Assembly: GCA_023411375.1 (NCBI GenBank) | Contig: JAEYOW010000037.1 | Location: 81,691-145,690, forward strand | Direction of reading: 5' to 3' | Source of the DNA: Bacillota bacterium | Lineage (GTDB): Bacteria > Bacillota > Clostridia > Christensenellales > Aristaeellaceae | DNA length: 64,000 nucleotides | In this document: positions 53,537 to 62,021 of the stretch, in pieces | Layout of the letters: each line of letters opens with the position of its first letter | How positions within the stretch are numbered: position 1 is the first letter of the stretch | Notes under the pieces: generated by a model | The model's input: the letters and a program-made list of their open reading frames with translations, nothing else | Database searches by the model: none | Told to the model about the DNA's origin: nothing | Program-made: the position numbers and the translations under genes

Positions 53537-53757
53537 GCTGTTAACCATCCTAATTCTTAAAGTTGGGAGCATTGGGGGCTATGCGCCCTTAAGTATCGCG
53601 CCAAAGAGGGGATGAAGGACAGCGGCCCGCAGGCTGCCAACCAACACAAGAACCGGTGACGGCAGCCGCCGGAGCGACAATTAGGGTTGCGGGAACCATC
53701 CTGTTGCAATCCCACTTTTGAGTTCGCAATACGCGGTCAATCTGGGGGCCAGGATGA

Positions 53758-53773
53758 AACCCCGGCCGGGGTT
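53758..53773 (-). terminator. GC-rich palindrome after lacI (AACCCCGGCCGGGGTT)
   Basis: This perfect 16-bp palindrome stands 15 bp after the lacI stop codon on the minus strand, before the GH31 gene. Without a T-run it would at most slow transcription and separate lacI from the enzyme genes. The remaining 53537-53757 shows no gene or promoter I can support. Confidence 0.4.
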
Positions 53774-53788
53774 ACAGGGGTGAAACCT

Positions 53789-54826
53789 TTATCGTTCCCC
53801 CATCCCCAGCCCGCGCACGGAATCGCGCTCCACAAGCGTGAGGGGCAATATGCATTCCATCCGTTCCCGTCTGCCCTCGCCCGCAGCCTCGATGATCATG
53901 CGCACGGCCTCGCTGCCCTTGCGCTCGATATCCTGCCGGACGGTGGTGAGCGAAGGGTAGCACATCTGCGCCAGATACACATCGTCAAAGCCGACGATGG
54001 AAAGCTCCTCCGGGATCGATACGCCGCGCTGGTGAAGCCCCTTCACCAGCCCCATGGCCAAAACATCCGCCGAAACGAAGGCGGCAGTTTGCTTTTTGCC
54101 CCGGTTGACATAATCCTCCGCCGCCAGCATCCCGTATTCAAAGTCCATGCTGCCGGAGTACAGCGCCGCGCTGTCCGGCTCCAGTCCCGCGCCCCGCAGC
54201 GCGTCGCAGTAGCCCTCGTAGCGCTTGCTGTTAACGCCGTGCTCGCGGATGGAACCGCTGACGAACGCGATTTTGCGATGACCTTTTCCAAGCAGGTATT
54301 CCGTCGCCATGCGCGCGCCCGCGCGGTCTTCGATGCCGATGGTATGGAAGCCGCTGTTTTTGACGTAGCTGTCCACCAGCACGATGGGAATATCCATCTG
54401 ACGAAGCTCCTCGAGGTTTTCGCCCGGATACGCGCCTACGATGATCACGCCGTCCACGCCCCGGTTGCGCGCCACGTCCAGGTAACTCTGATCCTCCCGC
54501 GTGCCGGACAGCAGCAGATGGTATTCGTTTTGCCGGGCGGTGTACTCAATTGCCGAAAGCAGCTCGCCGTAAAAGGGATTGGAGAACATAAACTCCTTAC
54601 CCGGCTCGGTTTGGGGAACTACGACGCCAATCAGGTTCGTGCGTCGGCTGGAAAGGCTGCGGGCGTTCAGGTTCGGCACATAGTTAAGCCGCCGGGCCGC
54701 ATCCTGTACGCGCTGGGTGGTTTCGGCGCTGATGGTTTCGCCCGGATGGCGGTTAAGCACGTAGGAGACCGTGGTAGTGGAAACGCCGGCTTCCTTTGCT
54801 ACGTCCTTGATGCTGATGCGCTTCAA
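53789..54826 (-). CDS. LacI family transcriptional regulator of the GH31/GH65 operon
   Basis: This 345-residue repressor has an N-terminal helix-turn-helix (SIKDVAKEAGVSTTTVSYVL), a hinge (LNYVPNLNARSLSSRRTN) and a periplasmic-binding-protein-like sensor (LIGVVVPQTEPGKEF; HRKIAFVSGSIREHG; SIVGFDDVYLAQMCYPSLTT). The start is TTG 54826 with GGGGGGAG 5 nt upstream. It is the first gene of the minus-strand operon, with a consensus promoter and two matching operators in its leader, so it represses itself and probably the glycosidase and importer genes. The inducer is probably a gluco-oligosaccharide. Confidence 0.93.
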   Translation of the reverse strand: MKRISIKDVAKEAGVSTTTVSYVLNRHPGETISAETTQRVQDAARRLNYVPNLNARSLSSRRTNLIGVVVPQTEPGKEFMFSNPFYGELLSAIEYTARQNEYHLLLSGTREDQSYLDVARNRGVDGVIIVGAYPGENLEELRQMDIPIVLVDSYVKNSGFHTIGIEDRAGARMATEYLLGKGHRKIAFVSGSIREHGVNSKRYEGYCDALRGAGLEPDSAALYSGSMDFEYGMLAAEDYVNRGKKQTAAFVSADVLAMGLVKGLHQRGVSIPEELSIVGFDDVYLAQMCYPSLTTVRQDIERKGSEAVRMIIEAAGEGRRERMECILPLTLVERDSVRGLGMGER

Positions 54827-54865
54827 ACGGGCTCCCCCCTTTCTGTAAACCGCTCCTCAATTGGA

Positions 54866-54881
54866 ACTTAACCGTTTCAGT
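54866..54881. promoter_or_regulatory. LacI operator copy 1 (ACTTAACCGTTTCAGT)
   Basis: This is the first of two identical 16-bp copies, 35 bp apart, with a central CG and near-palindromic arms. It lies 40 bp upstream of the lacI start codon, inside the untranslated leader. Confidence 0.75.
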
Positions 54882-54900
54882 TCGAATAAGCAATTTGTTT

Positions 54901-54916
54901 ACTTAACCGTTTCAGT
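54901..54916. promoter_or_regulatory. LacI operator copy 2 (ACTTAACCGTTTCAGT), over the transcription start
   Basis: This exact copy of the site at 54866-54881 lies just downstream of the -10 box and covers the expected transcription start, so a bound repressor would block initiation. Two exact 16-bp copies so close together are very unlikely by chance. Confidence 0.78.
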
Positions 54917-54922
54917 AACTAT

Positions 54923-54951
54923 ACTATACCTCACTCCCAAAACATTGTCAA
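54923..54951 (-). promoter_or_regulatory. Promoter of lacI and the glucosidase/importer operon
   Basis: On the minus strand, TTGACA (54946-54951), a 17-bp spacer and TATAGT (54923-54928) form a strong sigma-A promoter. Confidence 0.85.
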
Positions 54952-54997
54952 CAGGTTTTCTAAAATTATTTGCACGTTTCAGCCATATTCCCCCCAT

Positions 54998-55027
54998 TTG
55001 CACCCGCTATATACTTTCGCATATAAA
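54998..55027 (+). promoter_or_regulatory. Possible promoter of adhE
   Basis: TTGCAC (54998-55003), an 18-bp spacer and TATAAA (55022-55027) would start transcription near 55034, upstream of the Rex-like site. TATACT within the spacer offers another -10. Confidence 0.4.
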
Positions 55028-55064
55028 GCCATATAAAGATCGGCATTTACTTCGCAAATCCACT

Positions 55065-55082
55065 ATGTTAAACTTTTAACGA
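55065..55082. promoter_or_regulatory. Candidate Rex operator upstream of adhE
   Basis: ATGTTAA-ACTT-TTAACGA matches the clostridial Rex site TTGTTAA-N4-TTAACAA at 12 of 14 defined positions. Rex, the NADH-sensing repressor, controls adhE in many Clostridia. The site lies downstream of the possible promoter and 70 bp before the start codon, suitable for a roadblock. Confidence 0.6.
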
Positions 55083-55152
55083 ACAGGCGGGGATGAGGGT
55101 CAAAAGGACTCCTTCAAATCCCGACTGTGATCAAGAGAGGAAGGTTATGACC

Positions 55153-57765
55153 ATGACTGATACCCGCAGGATCGTAGACAGCGTGGAGCGGCTGGAGGAG
55201 GAGATCGCCGCCGTTCGCGCCGCGCAGAAAAAGTTCGCGACGTATACGCAGGAACAGGTGGACAAAATTTTCGCCGCCGCCGCCATGGCCGCCAACAAGA
55301 TGCGCATCCCGCTTGCCAAGATGGCCGTCGCCGAGACGGGAATGGGCATTGTGGAGGACAAGGTGATTAAAAACCACTTTGCGTCCGAATATATCTATAA
55401 CGCCTTCCGCGATACCAAAACCTGTGGTATCATAGAAGAGGACAGGGCATACGGCGTCACCAAAATCGCCGAGCCCATCGGCGTGATCGCCGCGGTCATT
55501 CCTACCACAAACCCCACCTCCACCGCCATTTTCAAAACCCTGATTTCCCTGAAGACCCGCAACGGCATCATTATCTCGCCCCATCCGCGTGCCAAGGGCT
55601 GCACCATCGAGGCCGCCCGCACCGTGCTGGAGGCGGCCGTTTCGGCAGGAGCGCCGGAGGGTATCATCTCCTGGATTGACGTACCCAGCCTGGAAATGAC
55701 CAACCTTGTAATGAAGGAATGCGACTGTACCCTCGCTACCGGCGGCCCCGGCATGGTGCGCTCCGCCTATTCCAGCGGCAAGCCCGCCCTGGGCGTGGGC
55801 GCCGGCAACGTGCCCGCCGTGATCGACGAGAGCGCGGACATCGTGCTGGCCGTCAACTCCGTCATCCATTCCAAGACGTTTGACAACGGCATGATCTGCG
55901 CCTCCGAGCAGAGCGTCATCGTGCCCGCTTCCATTTACGACGCGGTGCGAGCCGAGTTTGACGCGCGCGGCTGCTATTTCCTAAAGGGCGAGGAGCTTGA
56001 CAAGGTTCGCAAAACCATCATCATCAACGGCTCCTTAAACGCCAAAATCGTCGGCCAGCCAGCCGCCAAAATCGCCGCGCTCGCGGGCGTAACCGTTCCC
56101 GAAACCGTCAAGATTTTGATCGGCGAGGTGGACAGCGTCGATATCAGCGAAGAGTTTGCCCACGAAAAGCTTTCCCCCGTGCTTGCCATGTACAAGGCCG
56201 TGGATTTTGAGGACGCCATGAACAAGGCCGAGCGCCTGATCGAGGACGGCGGACACGGCCATACCGCCAGCCTGTATATCAACCCCAACACGCAGCGCGA
56301 AAAGCTGCTGCGCTATGCAGAGCGGATGGAGACCTGCCGCATCGTGGTTAACACCCCCTCCTCGCAGGGCGGCATCGGCGACCTGTACAACTTCAAGCTC
56401 GCCCCCTCCCTCACGCTTGGCTGCGGCTCCTGGGGCGGCAACTCCGTCAGCGAGAACGTTGGCGTCAAGCACCTGCTCAACATTAAGACCGTTGCCGAGA
56501 GGAGAGAAAACATGCTGTGGTTCCGCGCGCCTGAGAAGGTCTATATTAAAAAGGGCTGCCTGCCCGTCGCCCTCCAGGAGCTTAAGGACGTAATGAACAA
56601 GAAGAAGGTGTTCATCGTTACCGACAGCTTCCTCTTTAACAACGGCTATACCAAGACCGTTACCGACCGCTTGGACGAAATGGGCATTGCGCATACCACG
56701 TTCTTCAACGTCGCCCCCGACCCCACGCTGGCCTGCGCCCATGAGGGCACGGCCGCCATGGTCGCCTTCCAGCCGGACTGCATCATCGCCATCGGCGGCG
56801 GCAGCGCGATGGACGCCGCCAAAATTATGTGGGTGCTCTACGAGCATCCCGAGGTGGACTTCATGGATATGGCGATGCGTTTCAGCGATATCCGCAAGCG
56901 CATTTACGCCTTCCCCAAGATGGGCGAAAAGGCGTACTTTATCGCCGTGCCCACCTCGGCCGGCACAGGTTCGGAGGTAACGCCCTTTACCATCATCACC
57001 GATGAAAAGACCAGCGTAAAGTACGCCCTGGCGGATTACGAGCTGATGCCCAACATGGCCATTGTGGACGCGGACATGATGATGAACGCGCCCAAGAGTT
57101 TGACCGCCGCCAGCGGTATCGACGCCGTGACCCACAACCTGGAGGCCATTGCCAGCATGCTGGCGACCGATTACACCGACAGCCTGGCCCTACAGAGCCT
57201 GAAAATGATCTTCGGGTATCTGCCCCGCGCCTATGACAACGGCCCCAACGACGCCGAAGCCCGCGAAAAGATGGCGAACGCCGCCACCATGGCCGGTATG
57301 GCTTTTGCCAACGCTTTCCTGGGCGTGTGCCACTCCATGGCGCATAAGCTGGGTGCGTTCCATCACCTGCCCCATGGCGTCGCCAACGCGCTGCTGATCG
57401 ATGAAGTGCTCCGCTTTAACGCCGCCGAGGTTCCCGCTAAGATGGGCACCTTCCCGCAATACGACCATCCGCACACCCTTGCGCGCTACGCCATGGTCGC
57501 CGACGCGCTTGGCCTTGGCGGCAATACCGATTCGGAGAAGCTTGAAAACCTGATTCGCGCCATTGACGAGCTTAAGCTGAAAATCGGCATCAAGGCGACC
57601 ATCAGGGAGTACGGCGTGGATGAAAAGGACTTCCTGGACCGTTTGGATGAGATGGTGGAGCTGGCCTTTGACGACCAGTGCACCGGCGCCAATCCCCGCT
57701 ACCCGCTGATGAAGGAAATCAAGCAGATGTATCTCAACGCCTACTATGGCGCTGAAAACAAGTGA
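55153..57765 (+). CDS. adhE: Bifunctional acetaldehyde-CoA/alcohol dehydrogenase
   Basis: AdhE reduces acetyl-CoA to acetaldehyde and then to ethanol, oxidising two NADH. The 870-residue protein has the N-terminal CoA-acylating aldehyde dehydrogenase (catalytic Cys249 in GMICASEQSV; NAD region LATGGPGMVRSAYSSGKPAL) and, from about residue 450, the iron-dependent alcohol dehydrogenase (AIGGGSAMDAAK; metal-binding His in GVCHSMAHKLGAFHHLPHG). The start at 55153 has AGGAAGG 8 nt upstream; longer starts lack spacing. Length is as expected. A kinase gene follows 14 nt later, and the hydrogenase genes come next. Control by Rex is suggested by the site at 55065. Confidence 0.97.
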   Translation: MTDTRRIVDSVERLEEEIAAVRAAQKKFATYTQEQVDKIFAAAAMAANKMRIPLAKMAVAETGMGIVEDKVIKNHFASEYIYNAFRDTKTCGIIEEDRAYGVTKIAEPIGVIAAVIPTTNPTSTAIFKTLISLKTRNGIIISPHPRAKGCTIEAARTVLEAAVSAGAPEGIISWIDVPSLEMTNLVMKECDCTLATGGPGMVRSAYSSGKPALGVGAGNVPAVIDESADIVLAVNSVIHSKTFDNGMICASEQSVIVPASIYDAVRAEFDARGCYFLKGEELDKVRKTIIINGSLNAKIVGQPAAKIAALAGVTVPETVKILIGEVDSVDISEEFAHEKLSPVLAMYKAVDFEDAMNKAERLIEDGGHGHTASLYINPNTQREKLLRYAERMETCRIVVNTPSSQGGIGDLYNFKLAPSLTLGCGSWGGNSVSENVGVKHLLNIKTVAERRENMLWFRAPEKVYIKKGCLPVALQELKDVMNKKKVFIVTDSFLFNNGYTKTVTDRLDEMGIAHTTFFNVAPDPTLACAHEGTAAMVAFQPDCIIAIGGGSAMDAAKIMWVLYEHPEVDFMDMAMRFSDIRKRIYAFPKMGEKAYFIAVPTSAGTGSEVTPFTIITDEKTSVKYALADYELMPNMAIVDADMMMNAPKSLTAASGIDAVTHNLEAIASMLATDYTDSLALQSLKMIFGYLPRAYDNGPNDAEAREKMANAATMAGMAFANAFLGVCHSMAHKLGAFHHLPHGVANALLIDEVLRFNAAEVPAKMGTFPQYDHPHTLARYAMVADALGLGGNTDSEKLENLIRAIDELKLKIGIKATIREYGVDEKDFLDRLDEMVELAFDDQCTGANPRYPLMKEIKQMYLNAYYGAENK

Positions 57766-57779
57766 GGAGGAGGGATAAC

Positions 57780-58529
57780 ATGAAGCTGGAAAAGGTGATC
57801 GCGGTTCGCACCAACAAGACCGTTTACCGTGACGGCAACCTTGCCGTGAAGGTTTTTGACAGCGATTACAGCAAGGCCGACGTGCTCAACGAGGCGCTCA
57901 ACCAGGCGCGCGTGGAGGAGACCAGCCTGAACGTGCCCAAGCTTCAGGAGGTTACGAAGCTGGACGGCAAGTGGGCCATCGTCAGCGACTTCATCTCCGG
58001 CAAGACCCTGGCCGCCCTGATGGAGGAAAACCCCGACAAGTATGACCAATACCTGGAGCAGTTCGTGGATTTGCAGCTGCTGGTGCATCGGCAAACCTGC
58101 CCCATGCTTAACAAGCTCAAGGAAAAAATGAACCGAAAGATCAGCCAGAGCGGGCTGGACGCAACCACCCGCTACGAGCTGCATACCCGCCTGGAGGGCA
58201 TGCCTACCCACACCAAGCTCTGCCACGGTGATTTTGACCCCAAGAACATCATCATCACCGAAGGCGGCGAGACCTATATTCTGGACTGGGCGCATGCCAC
58301 GCAGGGCAATGCCAGCGCCGACGCCGCCCGCACCTACCTGCTGTTCTGGCTCGCCGGGGACATTGACGGCGCGGAGAAGTACCTGAAGCTCTTCTGCCAA
58401 AAGAGCGACACCGCCAAGCAGTATGTGCAAAAGTGGATTCCCATTGTGGCGGCCAGCCAGAGCGTGAAGGGCAAGGCCGAGGAGCGCGAGTTCCTGCTGC
58501 ATTGGGTCAACGTGGTGGATTACGAATAA
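57780..58529 (+). CDS. APH/choline-kinase-fold phosphotransferase
   Basis: This 249-residue protein kinase-like-fold enzyme has the catalytic loop His149-Gly-Asp151 in LCHGDFDPKNIII and the metal-binding Asp169 in YILDWAHATQ. An N-terminal lobe with KVIAVRTNKTVYR and AVKVF (the Lys for ATP) is present. It resembles aminoglycoside phosphotransferase/thiamine kinase-like proteins, but its target is unknown, and drug resistance is unlikely in this setting. GAGGAGGAGGG precedes the start 14 nt after adhE, so it is co-expressed with ethanol formation. A phosphatase gene lies 2.3 kb further on. Confidence 0.85.
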   Translation: MKLEKVIAVRTNKTVYRDGNLAVKVFDSDYSKADVLNEALNQARVEETSLNVPKLQEVTKLDGKWAIVSDFISGKTLAALMEENPDKYDQYLEQFVDLQLLVHRQTCPMLNKLKEKMNRKISQSGLDATTRYELHTRLEGMPTHTKLCHGDFDPKNIIITEGGETYILDWAHATQGNASADAARTYLLFWLAGDIDGAEKYLKLFCQKSDTAKQYVQKWIPIVAASQSVKGKAEEREFLLHWVNVVDYE

Positions 58530-58631
58530 CCAGAGGCAAAGGCCCTGACCGAAAAAAAGCTCGCCGCTCGATCTTTTTCTCCGGGGTTTAGTTAAGAATT
58601 GTTTTTACCAAAGGCAAAAACTCCCCGCCCA

Positions 58632-58684
58632 CCCGGCAGAGCCGGGCGATACGAATCAACGCCGGTGGGCTTCGACCCTCCGGC
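58632..58684 (+). promoter_or_regulatory. Structured leader before the hydrogenase genes
   Basis: The 273-bp gap 58530-58802 holds no gene. It contains CCCGGC-AGA-GCCGGG (58632-58646) and a 9-bp stem with one mismatch around a TTCG tetraloop, GCCGGTGGG against CCCTCCGGC (58661-58684), then GC-rich sequence up to the ribosome site. It matches no riboswitch class I know. It may be an RNA end/processing region after the kinase gene or a regulatory leader for the 2Fe-2S/HydS genes. Confidence 0.45.
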
Positions 58685-58802
58685 ATCTCCCGGGGCAGAT
58701 TGGTTGCGGTGCAAGCAGGCGCAAAGCCCCCAGCAATCGCCCTGGATTCCTATTTTCCGTTGCCGTACCACCCTTCCAACCCCACATAAGGAGCGAATCA
58801 AC

Positions 58803-59045
58803 ATGAAAATCACCATCTGCATCGGTTCCAGCTGCCACCTGAAGGGCTCCCGCCAGATCGTGGAGGAAATGCAACGCCTGGTCGCTGAAAACAACCTCAA
58901 GGACAAGATCGAGCTTGCGGGCAAGTTCTGCATGGGCAATTGCCAAAACGGCGTGTGCGTCGCCATCGACGAGGAGAACTTCTCCCTGAAGCCGGAGGAT
59001 ACCAGAACCTTCTTTGACAACGAGGTTCTGCCCCGCTTGAAATAA
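58803..59045 (+). CDS. (2Fe-2S) thioredoxin-like ferredoxin
   Basis: This 80-residue protein of the thioredoxin-like 2Fe-2S family resembles the cluster domain of NuoE/HydC-type subunits. The predicted ligands are Cys6, Cys11, Cys43 and Cys47 (CIGSSC and FCMGNC), with a further Cys52. AAGGAG precedes the ATG. It probably carries electrons to or from the hydrogenases encoded next. It is followed by an intercistronic hairpin. Confidence 0.9.
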   Translation: MKITICIGSSCHLKGSRQIVEEMQRLVAENNLKDKIELAGKFCMGNCQNGVCVAIDEENFSLKPEDTRTFFDNEVLPRLK

Positions 59046-59057
59046 GGCGCTCCTAAT

Positions 59058-59084
59058 GGGCTGATGCGAAAGAACCGTCAGCCC
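59058..59084 (+). terminator. Intercistronic hairpin after the 2Fe-2S gene
   Basis: A perfect 7-bp stem, GGGCTGA against TCAGCCC, is extended by an inner GCG/CG pairing and followed by only TTT. It is probably a partial terminator or processing signal. A small CGCCC-GAC-GGGCG stem lies just before the next ribosome site. Confidence 0.5.
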
Positions 59085-59162
59085 TTTCTCCATATTCAGC
59101 GGCAATGTACCCCCAAAAACCAACTTCGCCCGACGGGCGTTCCTTAGGAGGCATTTCCCCCA

Positions 59163-60830
59163 ATGCTTGAAGTGCTCAACCTCAATAAAAACAACTGTGC
59201 CGACTGCTACAAGTGCATCCGCACCTGCTCGGTCAAGGCGATTACCTATGCAAACGACACGGCCGAGATCCTTAACGACGAATGCATTTTGTGCGGAAGC
59301 TGCTTTGTGGCCTGCCCGCAAAAGGCCAAGCAGGTGCGCAGCGACCTGGGCCGTGTCAAGGCGGCCATTTCTTCCGGCAAGCGCGTGGTCTGTAGCCTAG
59401 CTCCCTCGTTTATCGCGGATTTCCGCATCGAATCCGTCGAAGTGATGGAGCAGGCGCTCAAATCGCTTGGTTTTTCCGCCGTGGAGGAAACCGCCGTCGG
59501 CGCGCAGATGGTCAGCGACGAATACGCCCGCATTATGCGCGAAAAAAAGCAGCGTGTGCTGATTTCCAGCTGCTGCCCCTCCATCAACCTGCTGATTCAG
59601 AAATATTATCCCACCATGCTCCCCCATCTGGCGAAGGTGCTGACCCCCATGCAGGCGCACTGCAAGGCCATCCGAGAGCGCGACCCGGAGGCGTTTACGG
59701 TGTTCATCGGCCCGTGCATCGCCAAAAAGGCCGAAGCGGACGAAAGCCCCTATACCGACGTCGCGCTTACCTATGACGAACTGCGCGACTGGTTTGCCGA
59801 CGAAAAAATCGAGCTGCCCCGCGAGCGCACGCAGACCGGCAACGGCATGCGCGCCCGCTTTTACCCGGCTACCGGCGGCGTGCTCAAGGCCACCGACAAA
59901 GTGGAGGGTTACCGCCGCGTAGCCATCGACGGCGTGGATAACTGTCGCGCCGTGTTTGAGGAGCTGGAAAACGGCACCATGACCGATGTGTTTATCGAAA
60001 TGAGCGCATGCGAGGGAAGCTGCATCAACGGCCCTTGCATCCGCGAGCACCATGAGCGCCGCCTCAAGGGCGCGCTGCGCGTGGACACCTACGCGGGCGA
60101 TAAGCGCTTTGACGCCCAAGCCCCGAAGAGCATCGGGCAGTCCTATGCCTTCTTGGGCGGCCAGCACGTGAAGTTCGGTTCCGAGGCCATCCAGGACATG
60201 CTCTTCAAGATGGGCAAGACCAGCCCGGAAAAGGAGCTCAACTGCGGCAGCTGCGGCTATCCCACCTGCCGTGACAAGGCCGTGGCGATTTTGGAGGGGA
60301 AGGCGAAGATGGAAATGTGCCTGCCATTCCTGAAGGAAAAGGCCGAAAGCTTCTCCGACACCATCATCAACAACACGCCCAACGCCATCATCGTCATGGA
60401 TGAGGACCTTGTGGTGCAACAGATCAACCGCGCCGCCGTGCGCATGTTCAAGCTGACCGCCGCCTCCGATATTCTGCATGAGCATGTGGTCCGCATCTTA
60501 AACCCCGCGGAGTACCAGAACATCATCACCTCCGCGCTGCATTCCACCACGCGCAGCCATTACCTGGCCGAGTACCAGCTTTACGTGGAGGAAACGATCC
60601 TCTATGACAGGCAATACCACATCGTTATCACCATTTTGCGCGACGTAACCGAGCGGGAAACCTTGCGCGGACAGGATGAAACCTTGCGCCGCCAGACCGT
60701 GGAAATTGCGGACAGGGTGATCGACAAGCAAATGCGCGTGGTGCAGGAGATCGCGTCGCTGCTGGGCGAAACCACGGCGGAAACGAAGATTGCCCTGACA
60801 AGGCTGAAGGATGCGATGGGCCATGAATGA
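59163..60830 (+). CDS. Sensory [FeFe] hydrogenase with PAS domain (HydS/HsfB type)
   Basis: This 555-residue cytoplasmic protein has two [4Fe-4S] motifs (Cys12/15/18/22 and Cys41/44/47/51), an H-cluster domain, a further Fe-S motif (CGSCGYPTCRDKA) and a C-terminal PAS domain (about 390-480). H-cluster blocks are LISSCCPS, FIGPCIAKKAE and EMSACEGSCINGPC. In the last, Ser replaces the usual Met of the MAC motif and Ser replaces the Gly before the next Cys, changes in the group thought to sense H2. AGGAGG precedes the start. Such PAS-hydrogenases are known beside a phosphatase gene and HydA2-type hydrogenase, as here. Confidence 0.92.
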   Translation: MLEVLNLNKNNCADCYKCIRTCSVKAITYANDTAEILNDECILCGSCFVACPQKAKQVRSDLGRVKAAISSGKRVVCSLAPSFIADFRIESVEVMEQALKSLGFSAVEETAVGAQMVSDEYARIMREKKQRVLISSCCPSINLLIQKYYPTMLPHLAKVLTPMQAHCKAIRERDPEAFTVFIGPCIAKKAEADESPYTDVALTYDELRDWFADEKIELPRERTQTGNGMRARFYPATGGVLKATDKVEGYRRVAIDGVDNCRAVFEELENGTMTDVFIEMSACEGSCINGPCIREHHERRLKGALRVDTYAGDKRFDAQAPKSIGQSYAFLGGQHVKFGSEAIQDMLFKMGKTSPEKELNCGSCGYPTCRDKAVAILEGKAKMEMCLPFLKEKAESFSDTIINNTPNAIIVMDEDLVVQQINRAAVRMFKLTAASDILHEHVVRILNPAEYQNIITSALHSTTRSHYLAEYQLYVEETILYDRQYHIVITILRDVTERETLRGQDETLRRQTVEIADRVIDKQMRVVQEIASLLGETTAETKIALTRLKDAMGHE

Positions 60831-61995
60831 CCTTTGGATTGAAACCGGTTTTATCAGCATAAACAAGCAGGGCGAATCCCTCTGCGGCGACCGCGTGGAG
60901 ATGAGCGGCGGCGGCGAGGAGGATTTGACTTTAGTGCTCGCCGACGGCCTGGGCAGCGGCGTTAAAGCCAATATCCTGTCCACGCTTACCAGCAAAATTC
61001 TTTGCACGATGATCTCCGGCGGCATTCCCATCGAGGAATGCGTATCTACCATCGCAAGCACCCTGCCGGTATGCAGCGTGCGCCAGGTCGCCTATTCCAC
61101 CTTTACCATTCTGCGCATCATCGAGGGCAAAACCGCGCATATCATTCAGTTTGACAACCCCGCCACCATCGTTTTACGCCGGGGAGAGCTGTTTGATTAT
61201 CCGAGGGTAACGCGCGTGATCGCCGGTAAAACCATCTGGGAGAGTACCTTCCCCATTGAGGTGGACGACGTGCTGATCGCCATGAGCGACGGCGCTGAAT
61301 ACGCGGGCGTGGGCCAGACGCTTAATTTTGGCTGGACGCGCGACAGCATCGCGGATTACGCCATCGCCAATTATTTGCCGGATAACAGCGCGAAATCCAC
61401 CGCCGGGCTGATTATCGACGAGTGTAACCGCCTGTACGGAGGGGCCCCGGGGGACGATACCACCATCGCCGTGGCGCGCGTGCGGGGCCGCCATCCTGTC
61501 AACCTTGTGGTGGGCCCGCCGGAAAGCAAGGATCAGGACACGCGCATGATGAATCTGTTCTTTTCCAAGGAAGGCACGAAGATTGTGTGCGGCGGCACCA
61601 CCAGCAACGTCGTTTCCCGTTACCTTCACAGGCCCGTTCTCGCCTCGCTGGATTATCCGGACCCGGAGGTTCCGCCCATCAGCCAGATTGAGGGTGTTGA
61701 CCTGGTGACTGAGGGTGTGATAACCTTATCGAAGGTGCTTGCGTATGCCGAGGATTTTCTGGATTTGGCAAAGCTCGCGCCGCAATGGGCCGTTAAAAAG
61801 GACGGCGCCAGCCTGATTGCCCGGGAGCTGTTTGAAAACGCGACGGATATCAACTTTTTTGTGGGCCGCGCGATCAACCCGGCGCACCAGAATCCCAACC
61901 TGCCCATCACATTCGGCATCAAGCAGCAGCTGATTCAGAACCTGGCGGACTGCTTAAAGCGAATGGGCAAGCACATCCGGCTATCCTACTTTTAG
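60823..61995 (+). CDS. SpoIIE-family serine/threonine phosphatase (PP2C fold)
   Basis: This 390-residue protein has a PP2C/SpoIIE domain with metal-binding Asp residues (CGDRVEM; LADGLGSGVKANILST; AMSDGAEYAGVG; GAPGDDTTIAVARV) over residues about 1-225, and a C-terminal region of about 165 residues that I do not recognise. ATG 60823 overlaps the HydS stop codon; ATG 60811 is an alternative. It is translationally coupled to the sensory hydrogenase, so its target probably forms part of an H2- or redox-response. The APH-fold kinase before the hydrogenase genes could oppose it. Confidence 0.9.
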   Translation: MNDLWIETGFISINKQGESLCGDRVEMSGGGEEDLTLVLADGLGSGVKANILSTLTSKILCTMISGGIPIEECVSTIASTLPVCSVRQVAYSTFTILRIIEGKTAHIIQFDNPATIVLRRGELFDYPRVTRVIAGKTIWESTFPIEVDDVLIAMSDGAEYAGVGQTLNFGWTRDSIADYAIANYLPDNSAKSTAGLIIDECNRLYGGAPGDDTTIAVARVRGRHPVNLVVGPPESKDQDTRMMNLFFSKEGTKIVCGGTTSNVVSRYLHRPVLASLDYPDPEVPPISQIEGVDLVTEGVITLSKVLAYAEDFLDLAKLAPQWAVKKDGASLIARELFENATDINFFVGRAINPAHQNPNLPITFGIKQQLIQNLADCLKRMGKHIRLSYF

Positions 61996-62021
61996 ACCAA
62001 ACGACGGAGGCAACGCTGATT

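Noticed and set aside
46045..53720. Shared 13-mer AAAGTGGGATTGC near 46051 and, inverted, near 53706 as a dispersed repeat
   Set aside because: A 13-base match is expected many times by chance in a window this size, and the flanks do not agree.
57780..58529. Aminoglycoside resistance gene
   Set aside because: The fold matches, but the operon position between adhE and hydrogenase genes and the lack of resistance-family specific features argue for a metabolic or regulatory kinase.
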